This document shows, piece after piece, positions 46,901 to 58,672 of a stretch of 64,000 bases of DNA. Origin of the DNA: Phragmites australis. Lineage: Eukaryota > Streptophyta > Magnoliopsida > Poales > Poaceae. The notes beneath the pieces were generated by a model. That model was not told the origin of the DNA. It ran no database searches and worked only from the letters and a program-made list of their open reading frames with translations. The position numbers and the translations under genes are program-made. Each line of letters opens with the position of its first letter. Position 1 is the first letter of the stretch. The stretch covers positions 992,001-1,056,000 of the forward strand of contig NC_084924.1 in the NCBI RefSeq assembly GCF_958298935.1, given 5' to 3'.

Positions 46901-48422
46901 GGGGGCGGTGGCCCAATGGCGGCCCAGGGGTGCGTCAGGTTGCGTGCAGCGTGGCCCGCGTCGCCGCGGTGCGTGCGGCGGTGCGGCGTCCCTTTGGCGC
47001 AGTGTAGGTGGTGGCTCGGCGCGGTGTGCGTGGAGGCACGACATAGTGGTGGCTCGTGGAGGCGTGGCGCTCTGGAGGCGCGACGCAGTGGTGGCTCGTG
47101 GAGGCGCGACTTAGTGCGCGTGGAGGCGAGGCAGCCTGGCGGCGTGGAGGCTGGTGGCACTGTGCATGTGGAGGCGTGACGCCGCGATGGTTCTGGGGTC
47201 GTCGTTGTGGTGACGGCTGCTGGTGCTCGCTGCCAATGTCTGTTGGTGCTCACTGCCAATGTCTGTTGGTGCTCACCGTCGTTTCTTCTGCTGGTGCCCA
47301 GTTATGCTTGGTTGTCGTTTGCCTCGTCGCTGTTGATGTCCCGATGTTGTTGTTGTGGCTGCCGATTGCCAAGGGCTCCTTCCCTTTGCCAATCTGTCTT
47401 CTTCCCTTGGTTTCGGCACGTGGGGAGCTCTGTAGCTGGTGGTGGCCTAGCGGGCGACACGCGCGTGGCTTGGTTGCGCGGTGGATGGGGTTTTGGGGCT
47501 CTGGATGGTGACGCATTTGGCGCCGCTTTCCTCCCTTGAGGCGTCATCATGGTGCCTCCCCCTACCTAGAGGATTTTCCGGGTGAAAACCCAGGTACGGA
47601 ATTTTGGACAGGCGATGGCGGCGTCTTCGATGTCGCATCCTCCTTGGAGGCGTTGTCTTGGAGATCCATCCGCGTGTTTGGGCGGCCGACGGCTTGGGTC
47701 CAGCGTTCGGCCTCGCTTTGTGCTCGGATGGTTGGCTGACGCGCTTGGAAGGGGTGCACTGCGTGGAGTCAGAGCTACTACGTCGATAGGGTCTGACGGA
47801 GCTCGGCAACGATGACACGAGGTAGCGGTCAAGATCTATTGTGGGAAGTCAGAGTTGCTACGCTGAGAGCGAGCTTGGCAACAGTGACCTGTGGTAGGAG
47901 AGTTGAGGTTATATGGTGGGCGAGCCATTTAGTTGTCTTTGTCATCTTGTTGTTTGGGAGGAGGGCTGTAGCGGTTCTCCTTCCATTTAACTGCGTAATT
48001 GTATGATTTTCGGATCCGACTTTCCTCGTAAACTAGACCAATTCTTTTCTACTAATACAAAATCGGCAGAGGTGATGCCGTCCGTTCGAAAAAAAAAAAG
48101 GATCTTGGTAACCGAAAGGACTGTGCAACTGCGAAAGAGACAACGCAACCAATTTGATTTCAAATTAGTACATTTCTTGGGCCAAGAAAAATAACCCCAA
48201 AGAAGGCAACAAGAAATTGCTTCCGCAGATATGCAATCTGTCTCTCCATCACGAAGCAAAACAAGACAACCTAGGCAAAACTTGTAGTAGCAAGTGGGTA
48301 TGCAAGGAGAAGAGGGAAACGACGAAGCACTTCTGCCAATCAAAGGCAATTCCAAGAAATCCCACATGCGAGCATGGAGCAGCAAGTTGGGGGTGCAGTC
48401 GAGGGCAAGAACTTACTGCCAT
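43910..48422 (-). CDS. RIN4-like: RIN4-like NOI-domain protein
   Basis: Minus-strand exons 48422-48417 (ATG GCA only), 45347-44838, 44685-44497 and 43942-43910 join in phase 0 to 245 residues. RIN4 is a plasma-membrane-associated negative regulator of plant immunity, guarded by NLR receptors and cut by bacterial effector proteases. Seen: an N-terminal NOI motif GIPKFGSWEDEG at residues 5-16, a charged Ser/Arg-rich middle, a second NOI motif AVPKFGEWDEKDP with GEGFTDIFNKVREEK at 178-208, and a Cys-Phe tail GCSCFSWFKN at 236-245 whose cysteines would be palmitoylated. Two-codon first exon: GTAAGT follows ATGGCA directly, the acceptor CCAG lies before CATCAAGGA, and known RIN4 genes begin with a similar tiny MA exon. 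Intron 1 is 3,069 bp and full of insertions. The last exon is 33 bp. Confidence 0.88.
44205..44247. repeat. Short direct repeat in RIN4-like intron 3
   Basis: TTTGCCTATCAGAGGT occurs twice about 26 bp apart. Minor. Confidence 0.7.
45544..45778. repeat. Direct repeats of about 75 bp in RIN4-like intron 1
   Basis: GTAAGCACAATTAATTGACC begins a unit at 45544 and again at 45701. Both continue through TTGACTCATATGCAGTGTTT and TATATACACATTCCCATA before diverging. A partial third copy (ATAATTGACCTTGACTCATA) lies between them at about 45645. Confidence 0.85.
46015..46234. mobile_element. Tourist/PIF-like MITE in RIN4-like intron 1
   Basis: The left end is GGGTGTTTGGTTTGAGGAAC. The right end on the other strand is GGAGTGTTTGGTTTGAGGGA. 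Inner GATCCATCAC(A/C) repeats occur at the left. The left flank is TTA as expected for PIF/Harbinger, but the right flank is ATA, so the duplication is imperfect. Confidence 0.65.
46378..48101 (+). mobile_element. 1.7-kb poly(A) retroelement (non-autonomous LINE-like) in RIN4-like intron 1
   Basis: An exact 17-bp duplication ATCTTGGTAACCGAAAG lies at 46361-46377 and 48102-48118. The right end has an A tail just before the second copy and the phrase ACAAAATCGGCAGAGGTGATG, typical of plant L1-like 3' ends. The body is GC-rich, with a CCCTCT run near 46625-46655 and minisatellite-like GTGGCTCGTGGAGGCG repeats at about 47050-47110. No reverse transcriptase or endonuclease frame is present, so it must have moved with another element's enzymes. 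It lies in sense orientation on the plus strand, opposite to the host gene. Many open frames in the body are compositional and not genes. Confidence 0.85.
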
Positions 48423-48952
48423 TTCGTCAGAGAAGGCTCCAAGAACGGCTGCAAAAGGCGGCTCCTTTACGGCTCAGGGTGCCACCTCCCCCCTGCCTGC
48501 CTGGATTCGAAGCAAGACTTGCTGCGTCCAACAACAGGAAAAAGAGGGTGAAAAATATGCCGCCAATAAGAGAGGAGGAAACTAGGAAGGCGAGACGAGA
48601 CTGCGGCGAGAGGACCAGGAAGCCGGGAAGAATTGACGGGCAGGGGTCAGGGGAGGAAGAAAAGGTAGGAGGAAGAGGAGTCATGTTTGACCATTATGGC
48701 GTCGGATTCTCGCTGCTAGCTGCTGCTTCGTCGTCGCTCGCTTGCTTCCCCTCGCTTCCTGCCGCTGCTGAATGCGGTGGGTGTGGTGGTCACTCCCCTC
48801 TTGCACGGCTTGTACCTGTCGCCTTTACTCGGTTGCCATCATGGTGATGGCGCTTTGCTTTGGCTCTTCGGTTCGGTTCCCACATGCTTAACGATTGATA
48901 GATAGATAGATTGGCCACTTGCCACCTGGTAAACTGTAAACAGTACTGCAGT
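48423..48952 (-). promoter_or_regulatory. 5' leader and proximal promoter of the RIN4-like gene
   Basis: The roughly 530 bp between the RIN4-like ATG and the LTR insertion is the only upstream sequence the gene keeps before repeat DNA begins. CG-rich blocks (48470-48510, 48715-48790) fit a transcribed leader. No TATA box was confidently placed. Confidence 0.4.
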
Positions 48953-49457
48953 TGTCACATCTCTGATTTTTTCCCTTTCTCCCCTCTCTCTCTTCCTCCT
49001 CTTTCTTCCCCTCCCCGTGGCCCCGCGCCTTGTTGCCGCGTCGCCGCACCGGTAGTCCTCGCGCCCCGCGCCAGAAGCCCTTGCGCTCTACGCCGCCACC
49101 TCGCGCCTCACGCGTCCACCTGTCGCTGACCCTATTTAAAGGGTGAACAGTGCGCAGATTTTTCTCCTCTCCGAGCACCTCCACCTCTCCTCTCCGAACA
49201 CCTCCGCCGCCACCCTCCGAGTACCGTCGCCCTTTCTCCTCTCTTCCTCCCCCTCTTTTCCCCCTCTATAGGCGTACCTGGGCCTCCCGTCGCCGTCGAC
49301 CGCCGCTTCATGTCGCCGCCCGAAGCTGCCGCCGCCCCGCCAGCCGGATCTGCCCGCCACCGCTTCTGTCCGCCGGCCGGCGAGGCCCGCCGCCCCTCCC
49401 TCTCCCTCTCGCCCCTCCCCACGTTCTCCCCGTCAGGAACGCCCGAGCCAGCTCTTT

Positions 49458-49505
<48 letters not shown>

Positions 49506-51548
49506 CCCTTTCTCTCTCCTATGGCTGACAAGTGGGCCCCAGTCTAGCCAAGCCGACCGATAAAAACCGAGCTGAGCCTCGAGCCCGAGCCGAGCCAACT
49601 CCGATATGAGCCGAGCCCCGAGCCAATTCAGACAGAATATTTCAGGAATATTCTCCCTTTTCTTTTTCTAAATTTCTCTCCTCGCAAAACTTTCGAAGCT
49701 CATTTCTCCTCCGTCCTAACTCCGTTTTCAACGATTCTTCCACCAATATTCATCTAAATTCGAGATCTACCCAATCATGTAAATTTCTTAATTTTTGTAA
49801 ATTGTTTAGTCATTATTTTAATTATTTGATTGATTGTGTGCGTCTTTGTCGTTGTTGTGGTTATTAGAGGAAGGAGCATTCGAGGAAGATCCCGAGGATC
49901 CGGAGTTTGAAGAAGGAGTGGACGAGGACTTCAACGAAGGTAAGTCCTACAACCGTTGATCATATTGATCCTATGTTTTCAAATACAACCCGTAGAGTCA
50001 CTGTTTCAAACAATAGGGATATACATGATTAAAGTAATAGTTGTGATTTTAAAGAAATGCTAGAATAATTATGACCTAGCTTGTTTATACCATGCTTTGA
50101 TATTGTTACCTTTATCCTGTTGAAACCCTAGAAGGTCCCCAACATCAACTACAATGATTGTTTGAATGAATGCTTGTTTACTAGCATGCTTAGGATTGCT
50201 TTGCTCAAAAGAAATAACTAGATTATTTCATATGTTAATCATGTTTTTTTTTCTAAAATGTGAAGTGATGTGTGCTTGGTGCGTGTGCGGATAAAACTTG
50301 TGTTCTTGGAGAAATCTCTAGAGTAGTGTTGACGAGGGTGAGTAAGGTACCCCATAAAGGTGGGAACTACCTTGAGGCAAGGTTCGTTCTTGTGGTGTTC
50401 TTGCTGAGAGACTCTTGCCTCGGTCGTATAAGGACCGGTTCGCTGTGACATCTTACTTAGTATTCACTCATACAACCACATAGCCTGAATGGGCAAAACT
50501 TGGTCTAACTCCTCCGACTTAGTTCGGTACCCACTCGAAGGTCGGTAGTGGCAATAGGGACCAGGAGAAGACTTGGGTGGTACGTAGCCCATGGTCCGAT
50601 TGGTGATATTGTTAGGGCTATGTCTTAGGGTTGTTAAGTGATCTTTCCCATGGAATCTTCTAAGACCCTTGATATCTTTGTGCCCCATAGGTGGATATTG
50701 TGACTACGTTGTGAGGTCGTTGTGTCTTGTTACAACAGCTCCATCAGTTGCTAAGGTGGGAGCCTGTGCATATCTTATGGGTAAAGTGTACAATCTCTAC
50801 AGAGTGTTAAACCTATTTGGATAGTCATGTCCTCGGTTAAAGACATGCTATGGTTTGGTCACAATAATTAGCTTTTTGGCGTGAGTACCTCCTTAGTGTG
50901 TGAGTGGGCAGGGTGCCCGTGCTTTCGAAAAGAAGGGTTTTGGCTTCGTCCCATAAGGCTCCTAGACTGTGTGTTCACCGGCAAAAGACTTGTGAGAACT
51001 GACAGGATAGAAGTATATCCCCTAGGGCCGTCAACCCCCATAAACTCAACTTACGTGTTCCATTCAGAAATGTTTTTTTAAGGTAGTCTTTGCAAAATAA
51101 ATCTTGCATCAAAAACTAACTTTCTGCAAAACCTAAAAGACTCTACAGCCTTACCCTTGATCTACCTATATGCATCTAATATTCCCCCATTGAGGTAAGA
51201 TTTACTGAGTACCTTATGTACTCACACTTGCTAATTGTGGATCCAGATGATCCAGAGGCCGACTTCGTTGAAAGGGAAGATGAAGAATAGAAAAACTGAT
51301 TTTATTTCATCTGCAATCAAGCTGCCTGTAGGGTATGGGTCGTTTTTGCGTTGTTTTCGTTGTGCTGTGAGGATTTGTTAAATTATGCATACGGGCTTTT
51401 ATTGTAATGAACTCTGTGTTGTACCATATTATCATACTTAATCGATGTATGTCTGTAATATTTACTTCTATTAAAATTTGTACATACCAGCTACTGATCT
51501 AGAGACTGATATAAACTATATAAGATGATCTGAAGGAAGGGTCCAACA
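48953..51548 (+). mobile_element. Solo-LTR-like Ty3/gypsy insertion (Tekay type)
   Basis: The unit starts TGTCACATCTCTGATTTTTT and ends GGGTCCAACA, with flanking 5-mers GCAGT and GTAGT (four of five match). Inside, a plus-strand stretch at about 49868-49940 reads as a short acidic coding piece, GAFEEDPEDPEFEEGVDEDF, followed by GGTAAGTCC. The phrases TTGATCATATTGATCCTATG, AGCATGCTTAGGATTG, GGGTAAAGTGTACAATCTCT and GAGTACCTTATGTACTCACA occur in the same order in the larger LTR at 20041-25294. No gag-pol was seen. A 40-bp CT microsatellite lies at 49462-49503. Confidence 0.7.
49462..49503. repeat. (CT)n microsatellite
   Basis: About 20 CT dinucleotides inside the second LTR. Confidence 0.95.
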
Positions 51549-52860
51549 GTAGTAACAAGAGCTTAGCTGCTGGAGGTGGTGGAAGGCAAAGTCTTACATG
51601 TTGACCTGTGTACCAGCAGTCATCTTCAGATGAAAATATACAGATTCCAGTCTCGTAGAAAAATCTCACAAGGGATGGGGTACCTACCATTGTTGCATAG
51701 TATAATACTAATAACTTTCTTAATGGTTAACCACAAGGATCCGGCATGGTCCTACCTCAAAGTCTCTGTCTATCATGATGAGCCCCAAAGGCTCCAACAA
51801 AGATCCATTTTACTAGTAGTAGGTGTCTGGTCCGGCATCAGATTTTAACACTGGCTTAAACATGTTGAAGCCCAAATGACAGACACCAAGCACGTTTTCT
51901 CCAGCTAAGAATTAGGATGAGGGGTCAGTATTCTCATATTACTATCAGGTCCCAACTGCACCTACCTTGCGGTTCGATGAGGGTAGAATAATGGACCATC
52001 ATTATTTGAAGAACATGCGAGTACACGGTGTATACCATGAAACTAGCAAGCCGACTCACATTAACAATGTAACTATATTTGTTATAATATTTTGTCACGA
52101 TGAATATTAATTAAAATTAGTCTTTTATTATTAATTTTTTATTTATATATTTTGATTCTCAAACCTTTCACTGATTTTTTATAATTTTTAATTTTGAATT
52201 TAACTATTTATTAATTGCATTTGATGTTGACTTTTTAATTTAGATAGTTAGATATTCATAATAATAAGTGGTATAGAATTTTTAAAATTAATATGATAAT
52301 TTTGTAGACTCGAGAGATAATTTTTTTCTCTTCAAATATTAAGATAATAATATTAAGATAATAGAGTGACAAGACAGGAGTAATACTGATGAATTGATCA
52401 ATTCCGTAGGCCGTGCGCTGCAAATTCTGATGCGAGCACGTTACAGAATCAGGGGAAAAACAATATAATACAGAAACGAATAGAAAAACCGCCAGTTTGT
52501 CAAAAAGACAATGCATGCACTGATAGAATCGAACAAAAACAATGAGTTCTTCTGTAGCTTAACGCTAAACGACAGATTGAGTGAAACGGCTAATTTGTAG
52601 CATGCAACAAATTTCCTTTTCTTTCGAGATGAACACATTTTTAGTTCTCTTTTCTTGTGCAAAAGGTACAGTTAAAACTACATCGGCTTACATTACATGC
52701 AAAAAAAAAGAGGCTGTCTCAATAAAGTTCCAAATGGTGCCCGCAACTTTTTTAAATTCCTTGAAAGTAAAGCATGTCGGGAGAACTTTCGGGTTTGCAT
52801 GTTAAGCGCCATTATTAATCAAAAAGAAAGAGCCAAAAAAGAGAGAGAAGGGAACTAGTG
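51549..52860. other. Intergenic, no recognisable gene
   Basis: AT-rich blocks at 52075-52370 look MITE-like without clear ends. Short frames carry no conserved motif. The last part (52800-52930) turns CT/CCAC-rich and would be the upstream region of the BAP31-like gene. Confidence 0.45.
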
Positions 52861-53418
52861 AGGTGGGAGCAGGGACCAAGAGCTCTCCCACACTCCCACT
52901 GCCACTGCCTGCTGCCACTCCCCCACCTCTCTCTCCCCCTCTCCCCGTCGCCTTTCGCCGCCGTCCGTCCCCACTTTCTTTTAGCATCATCCTATAATCC
53001 TCGCCCAAAGTCCGCAGATTCCTGATTGCTCCGAGTTCTTCTGCTGGTTCTTGGCAAGAGAGGCAAGGTGAGCTTCTTCTTTCCCCCATTCCTTTGAAGA
53101 TTTCCATTTGCCTCCCCTTTTTTCTTGTTGCGTCTTCTGATTGCCGATGAGTCACCCTTTTGCAGGCCAAGAAAGGTGGTGATTTCCTGCCCATCTCCAA
53201 TTCTCCCCCATTTAATTTAATTTGTGGTTTTCTCCGCCGGCGGAAACGAGTTCTTGAGGAGCAACCTCCATTCCTGCGCCATTCCCGAATTTGGCGCTGA
53301 AGAAAGGAGCGAAGCGAAGCCGGCTGTTTCGCCGAAAATCGCAGCTTTCTCGCGCGCGCGGGTAAGGTGGGGTTGTCGAACAGCAGATTGGTAGAGAGGA
53401 ACGCGGCAGTCAGTCGGT
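52861..53418 (+). promoter_or_regulatory. 5' leader of the BAP31-like gene, possible leader intron
   Basis: A GCAAG|GTGAGC donor at about 53068 and a CTTTTGCAG acceptor at 53164 could delimit a leader intron of about 97 bp. The leader then continues to the ATG at 53419. This is inferred from splice motifs only. Confidence 0.35.
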
Positions 53419-55868
53419 ATGATTCAGCTGCTGTTCCTCGTTCTGTTCGCGGAGGGCGCCGTGGCGCTGCTGCTGATGGTAAAGGTCGGGCCGCTGCGGG
53501 AGCTGGCGATGCGCGGCGTGGACCAGGTGAAGACAGGCAAGGGCCCGGCCACCGTGAAGACGCTGGCATGCACGCTCTCCGTGATCCTCATGTCCAGCGT
53601 CGCCAGCATCCTCAAGATCCAGAACAGGGGGCTCAAGCTCGGCACCGTCAGCCCCATGGACCAGGTGCTCTGGAGGACGCACCTCCTCGAGGCATCCCTC
53701 ATTGGTGAGCATGCGTCTCCCTCTCGTTGTTTTCTCTTTAGTGACAAACATAATACCGGCAGCTTGGCATTGACAATGGACTAGTGGCTATGGATCCTTT
53801 GATGCAATAGTGATTGGCTGATTGTTGATTGTTGCTTAGGTGTTAAGAGGATTTAGCAATCTGACACCCAATGTTTTGGATCCGATAGCCAATTTAGAGT
53901 TCATTCACGGGGTTCAGAAATTACAGGTTGTGCTTCCATTTTTTTAATTGCGACCAGGATTTTGCAAAGGGTCAAATCTGATGATAACTGCTGCCTTATT
54001 TTATCATTACGAAATGTTGTTTTTATTTATCACTATCTGCTAGTAGCATTCGTCATCTCTGTTGTGGACCTGGTTGGTCAACTGGTTAAGAAATACTAGA
54101 TTATAGTGGTCTATAAGGATACAGTAAGACCTCCTATTTTATCACATTGCAGACTTTTGTTTTTTTCTTTCTCCCTAGGTGTTAAAAAAGAGGGTAGCAT
54201 GTTGCAAGCAATCGTTTTCTCTTTAAGGATTGTTTGGTATCATTGAATTTAACAATAATTGTTTTAGCAGAAACTGAAATTAAACTATCCATGGCAGATT
54301 TGTTTTATTAGCACATTTTTTCTTGGAACCAAGGGCACGAGCTTTGCCATTAATTCAAGAAGAGAATACAACACCACATACCCCTTGAATGGGAAACACA
54401 ACATACACTGCTGACTGCTTTACCTATTTCAAGTAGCAACTTTGTACAAGTTTATCTTACTCAAGGGTTCAGCTTGCTGCGTGTTCTTAGTATGCTGCCA
54501 TGCTGGGTGTGTGTGGTATGTGATAACTGATAAGACTTAGAACTTGAGAATAAGCTATCTTTAGTCAACTTGAAGTGGTGGGATAGAGAGTTTGTATGTA
54601 AAATATGACTAGGGTACTGTTTTACTTGGGCATATTAAGGAGATGACAGAGAATTTATATGGGAATCCACATTGGTGTAGATCAAGGTGGGCTTCAGTAT
54701 ATTTTGCCTGAAGCAACTTACGATTTTGGTAATCACCGACTCTAGTACCATTTGCTTTTGGTTAGTGCTTTCAGTTTAGTACCAGTGTACCACTCTTGGG
54801 TTAGGAATCACGTAGAACCTAAAAAGGTTAGAGTTTAGGTTTATAAAAATTAAGATGCTTTTAGTGTTGGTTTTGTAGATTTGTTACATTTCTGGGCTTT
54901 AGGTCTGTTAAAGTTATTATAATATGACATCAATGTTGTAGGGCATACAATAAAATTTGTATATGTTTTTTTGGGAATCCATAAGTCATGGTGCAGTGTC
55001 GATATGGGCCAGAGGATTTGTTGGATCTGTAGACCACAACTATATAGAAGTGGATTGAATTCACAAACTAGTCTTATAAATAAGGTTCATATCCAAGAGT
55101 GTTTCCAATAACTAATGAATAATCTAGACACCAATAAAATATTTTTTAGGGGAACCAATAAAGTATTATGACAGCATGTTTAAAGTGAAGTACTCTTCTG
55201 CTTGTTTGAAGCTGTTGGTTCAATCTAGCCTTTTTGCTTCTTGCACATTGGGAGATTGAGACCTATAATGATAAAGTAGGCCCCAGGAAAGTGATCTCGT
55301 CAGATTGTTTTTCCAATGGTCGGCTCAGGTTATTTGAAATTAATAAACCTATACTTTGATGGGAGTGTCAAACATATTTCTAGCCAAGTTTAATATTTTT
55401 TTTCAACCAAAAGCACAGTATTATCGTTTGATACAAATAGAATATACATTAATAGCTAAATCTGGCATGGTAGTTTCAAACAATTTATTGCTCCTTGTAG
55501 GGTATACTCTATTCCTTGCATTTGTAATCGACCGGTTGCACCACTACCTCCGAAAGCTCATCACACTGAGGAAAACATCCAGCACATCCAGGGAGGAGGT
55601 CGAGAAACTTCAAATGGAGAACCGATCCCTCCGTGAAAAGGATGATAAATCCTCCAACGAAATCAAGAAGCTTCAGCGGGAGATTGCTAAGCTGAATGAG
55701 AATATGAAGAAGCTGAAATCCGAGACTGAAGAACACGAGAAGAAGGCATCAACAGCAGAGGCCCATGTCAACGCCCTGCAAAAGCAGTCTGAGGAGCTGC
55801 TTCTGGAGTATGACCGGTTGCTGGAAGACAACCAGATTCTGCAGGCTCAGCTATTTAACAGAGGCTAG
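53419..55868 (+). CDS. BAP31-like endoplasmic reticulum membrane protein
   Basis: Exons 53419-53704 and 55501-55868 (GT-AG, phase 1) give 217 residues. BAP31 proteins are three-helix ER membrane proteins that chaperone and sort membrane cargo. Seen: an N-terminal hydrophobic helix (about 2-22), a second near residues 47-65 (TLACTLSVILMSSVASILKI), the family phrase DQVLWRTHLLEASLIGYTLF leading into a third helix with FLAFVIDRLHHYLRKL, then a charged heptad coiled coil from about residue 130 to the end (EEVEKLQMENRSLREKDD, EIKKLQREIAKLNENMKKLK, LLEDNQILQAQLF). The animal-type C-terminal di-lysine signal is absent; the protein ends FNRG. The 1.8-kb intron contains a reverse-strand LINE-like tail near 54320. 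Confidence 0.88.
54318..54480 (-). mobile_element. LINE-like 3' tail in the BAP31-like intron
   Basis: Read on the minus strand, TCTTCTTGAATTAATGGCAA precedes CTCGTGCC, TTGGTTCCAAG and an A-rich end, as in grass L1-type 3' tails. Only a short fragment is recognisable and no duplication was found. Confidence 0.4.
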
Positions 55869-56930
55869 GTTAAGCTGGTATATGCAACTTTAGTTGTTCA
55901 TTAGCAAGACTCTTACCAGATGGCGTCAGTGAGCCAAGGGCTTGCCCTGTTTCGAATGATTATGTGCCGCGGTTCTAATTTTCGGCTCGTCGATGTGCTT
56001 CTTGGCGTCCATGCTCTTCGTAAATTATGGTCTTCTTGATGCACAGATGTAGTGTGTATTTTGGACTTGTTTCCTTCGTGTATGGAGGCACTGTAAGAAC
56101 CAGGGTCCAGGGGCGATGGGTTGGGCATGAGGAATTTAGTAGTATATGCATCCAGAATGTGCTTGCAAAAAATTGAAGTGGCTTAGTAGGACTGAGAACG
56201 AGAGGGTGAAGGCGTCTTATAATTTTTTTACCAAATAGATAATATGCTCTTTGTTCATTCAACGCTTTTAAAAACATACAAATGGAAATATAAATTTTAG
56301 AGAGATAAAACGGGAAAGAAAGTTTTAAGTAATATAATTTTACGGATGAAATATGAATAATATACTCTATTTAAGATTATTTTATATGTCTTTTAAGTTT
56401 AAAATCTTTAAACTTTAACGAAGAACAAAGTAAAAAAAACAGTCATTGAAAGAAGCAACTCTATAAGTTCAATATCCTTTCAAATGTATGAGTATTTAAA
56501 TATTTATATCTCTAGCAAACAGAAGAATAACTTCATAAGATTAAAAAATCGTAGCTCAAAGATAAAAACGAAAATTAATAAAAAAATCACAACCAAAAAA
56601 TACAAACCTGTAAGGAAACTAATAGAGAGATTAGAAGGAGGAGAATTCAAGCATATATAAAAATATAAACTTCATTAGTCAAATAAGTTAGACCTATTTT
56701 AAACGGATTACAAGAATTTTTCTCTAAAACAAACTCTCAACTATTACATAGGCTAAACACTCATCTTCCTATCCTTTAAAATCTAACACTATGATCTTAA
56801 ATAGGTGATATAAAAAGCTAAGTAGCCGATTCAAACTTTACCGTAGCACTACTCCTCTATTCAAATTTTATCTCTAAGTTTTCTAGTTTGTTACCAAAAT
56901 AGATCTCTCTTGTAATATAATCCTAACTAC
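55869..56930. other. 3' end of the BAP31-like gene and AT-rich intergenic DNA
   Basis: The first 350 bases are probably the 3' untranslated region of the BAP31-like gene. From 56280 to 56930 the DNA is AT-rich without gene or clear repeat borders. Confidence 0.45.
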
Positions 56931-58600
56931 CATCGAGAGTATTTGGGTACATTTCTTATTTCGTTCATTGAACAGTCACGACGCATTCACGATTTAGTTT
57001 CGCCTCGACGCAAGCTTCGTGATTGTGTCATATACTCTTTCAATCCTTCCACAGTTGGAGGTCCAATCATGAAACCCTCTACACGCTTCTCAAAGCGTGA
57101 CTCGTCACTTATTTGCACCTTAAGCAAACGCTTTGATGTCGATATATATACTTCATCTTGCGATCATGACCGTCATCAAGTCTCTCCTGCTCTCGATCTC
57201 TCGAGCCGTCTTGTCACTTGCATTGATATTCTTTTCACTTGATTTTGTCAACACACCGTCTTTATTCTCTATTTTATATTTTGCTTGACCTCCAATTGTA
57301 CAGTTATGATCACCATTAACTCTTTCAGCCTCCTTTATCGTCCGGTACTAAACACCTACTTAGTCCCGATCACCTGTCGTCAATTGTCAAATTATATCCA
57401 TCACCTACATACTATAAGACAACCAAATACATTTTTCCAACTTCAACTCCAATTAATCTATAATCAAAATAATTAAATCAAGCTCAATCTATCTAAAACT
57501 CAGACAAATTAAATTAACAATCTTTCCAATCACTCATCATATATAAATTAAGATTTATTTCAACTTGATTTCTCAATTAATATTCTTATACAAGCTTTTA
57601 CTGGAGGATTGAGAACGAAACCGTCGTTCCTGGAATCCTGAGAAGAAACGGTCTTTCGTGTGTTTTGAAACTGGGCACCGGCCCGGCGTTCTTCTGGGGA
57701 AAGGAAAACATCTCGTCTTCTTTCTGAACCTGAACTGATACTGTACGAACCAGAGCACCAAAAACCAATTGCGAAAAGTTTCATGTACCCTGTGTCTGTG
57801 TGGGACTGCGTACAGGTAATGGAATGTTTCACTTCAGCTCGTGTGTAGCAAGAAACGGCGATATCTAACTCACGGATCAGCGAGACTGCTTTGCACCCGA
57901 GAAGGCAGTGGAATCAGGGTGAGAGTTTAGCATGGTCGGCGCGGGGGCAAGGACTTGGGGGTTGGTCGCCGGAGGACCGCACAGAGACGGCGGCAGATTA
58001 GGAAGTGGCGGTTCAAGGAGGCGCCAGATAGACCAGTGAGATTTCTGGGTGGCAGCGAAGCTGATTTGAGGGCAACGAGGAAACCGCCCTCGCATGTGAA
58101 TTATCGGTCCGGAGGTCTAGTGACTTTGTCCTGGGTGGAGAGAGGAGGGGCAGAGGAAAAAGGAATGTGGAGAAGAGGAGGGGCAGAGGAAAAAGGAATG
58201 TGGAGAGAGGAGGGGCAGAGGACGACGGTGGAGACCGAGGAATGCCTGAGGTTGAGGAGGTCGGCTATAGCCGGCGTGGAGGGGAAACATGGGAGGCAAG
58301 GGGAAGCGGTTGGATGGAACTGCATCGGAGGAGGCGAGGAAGGCAAGTCGAGACTAGAAGAGGAGAGGGAGGGAAAGGTGACCTGACAAGTAGTTCTAAC
58401 TTCCAACTGGCTAGTTTTTTCTCTCCTTTTTTGAGACCACACTGGACAGAAAATTGGAAAACATACAAGTGCCCCAAGCCAGTCCGAATGCAATTTGTAA
58501 CCTTGATATACTTTGTCGTCAACATTCCGACATACCACCTCACAAATTTTCTTTTGGTACAATAGTAGACTCAAACAGGTCGGAAGAAGGAACATCTGAC
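56931..58600. other. Degenerate repeat-like intergenic DNA
   Basis: 56960-57360 reads like a decayed copy of a common grass repeat (CGACGCAAGCTTCGTG, CACGCTTCTCAAAGCGTGAC, AAACGCTTTGATGTCGATAT). At 57900-58390 a GC-rich stretch has a 143-residue plus-strand frame, but it contains a short tandem repeat and no domain, so it is not called as a gene. Confidence 0.4.
58136..58220. repeat. Purine-rich tandem repeat, about 33-bp unit
   Basis: GAGGAGGGGCAGAGGAAAAA plus GGAATGTGGAGA is repeated two and a half times. One strand is almost all purine. Confidence 0.85.
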
Positions 58601-58672
58601 ATCACGGATAGTTGAAGGGGAAACAGTAAAAGGAAAAAACTGTGATGCAGAATGTCTGGGCCACAATTTAAG

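Noticed and set aside
46470..47840. Many overlapping frames of 60-176 residues
   Set aside because: They lie inside the GC-rich retroelement bounded by a 17-bp duplication and encode repetitive Arg/Gly/Ala-rich peptides in all frames.
57955..58386. 143-residue plus-strand frame
   Set aside because: It includes a purine-rich tandem repeat and no recognisable domain; the opposite strand is also open.
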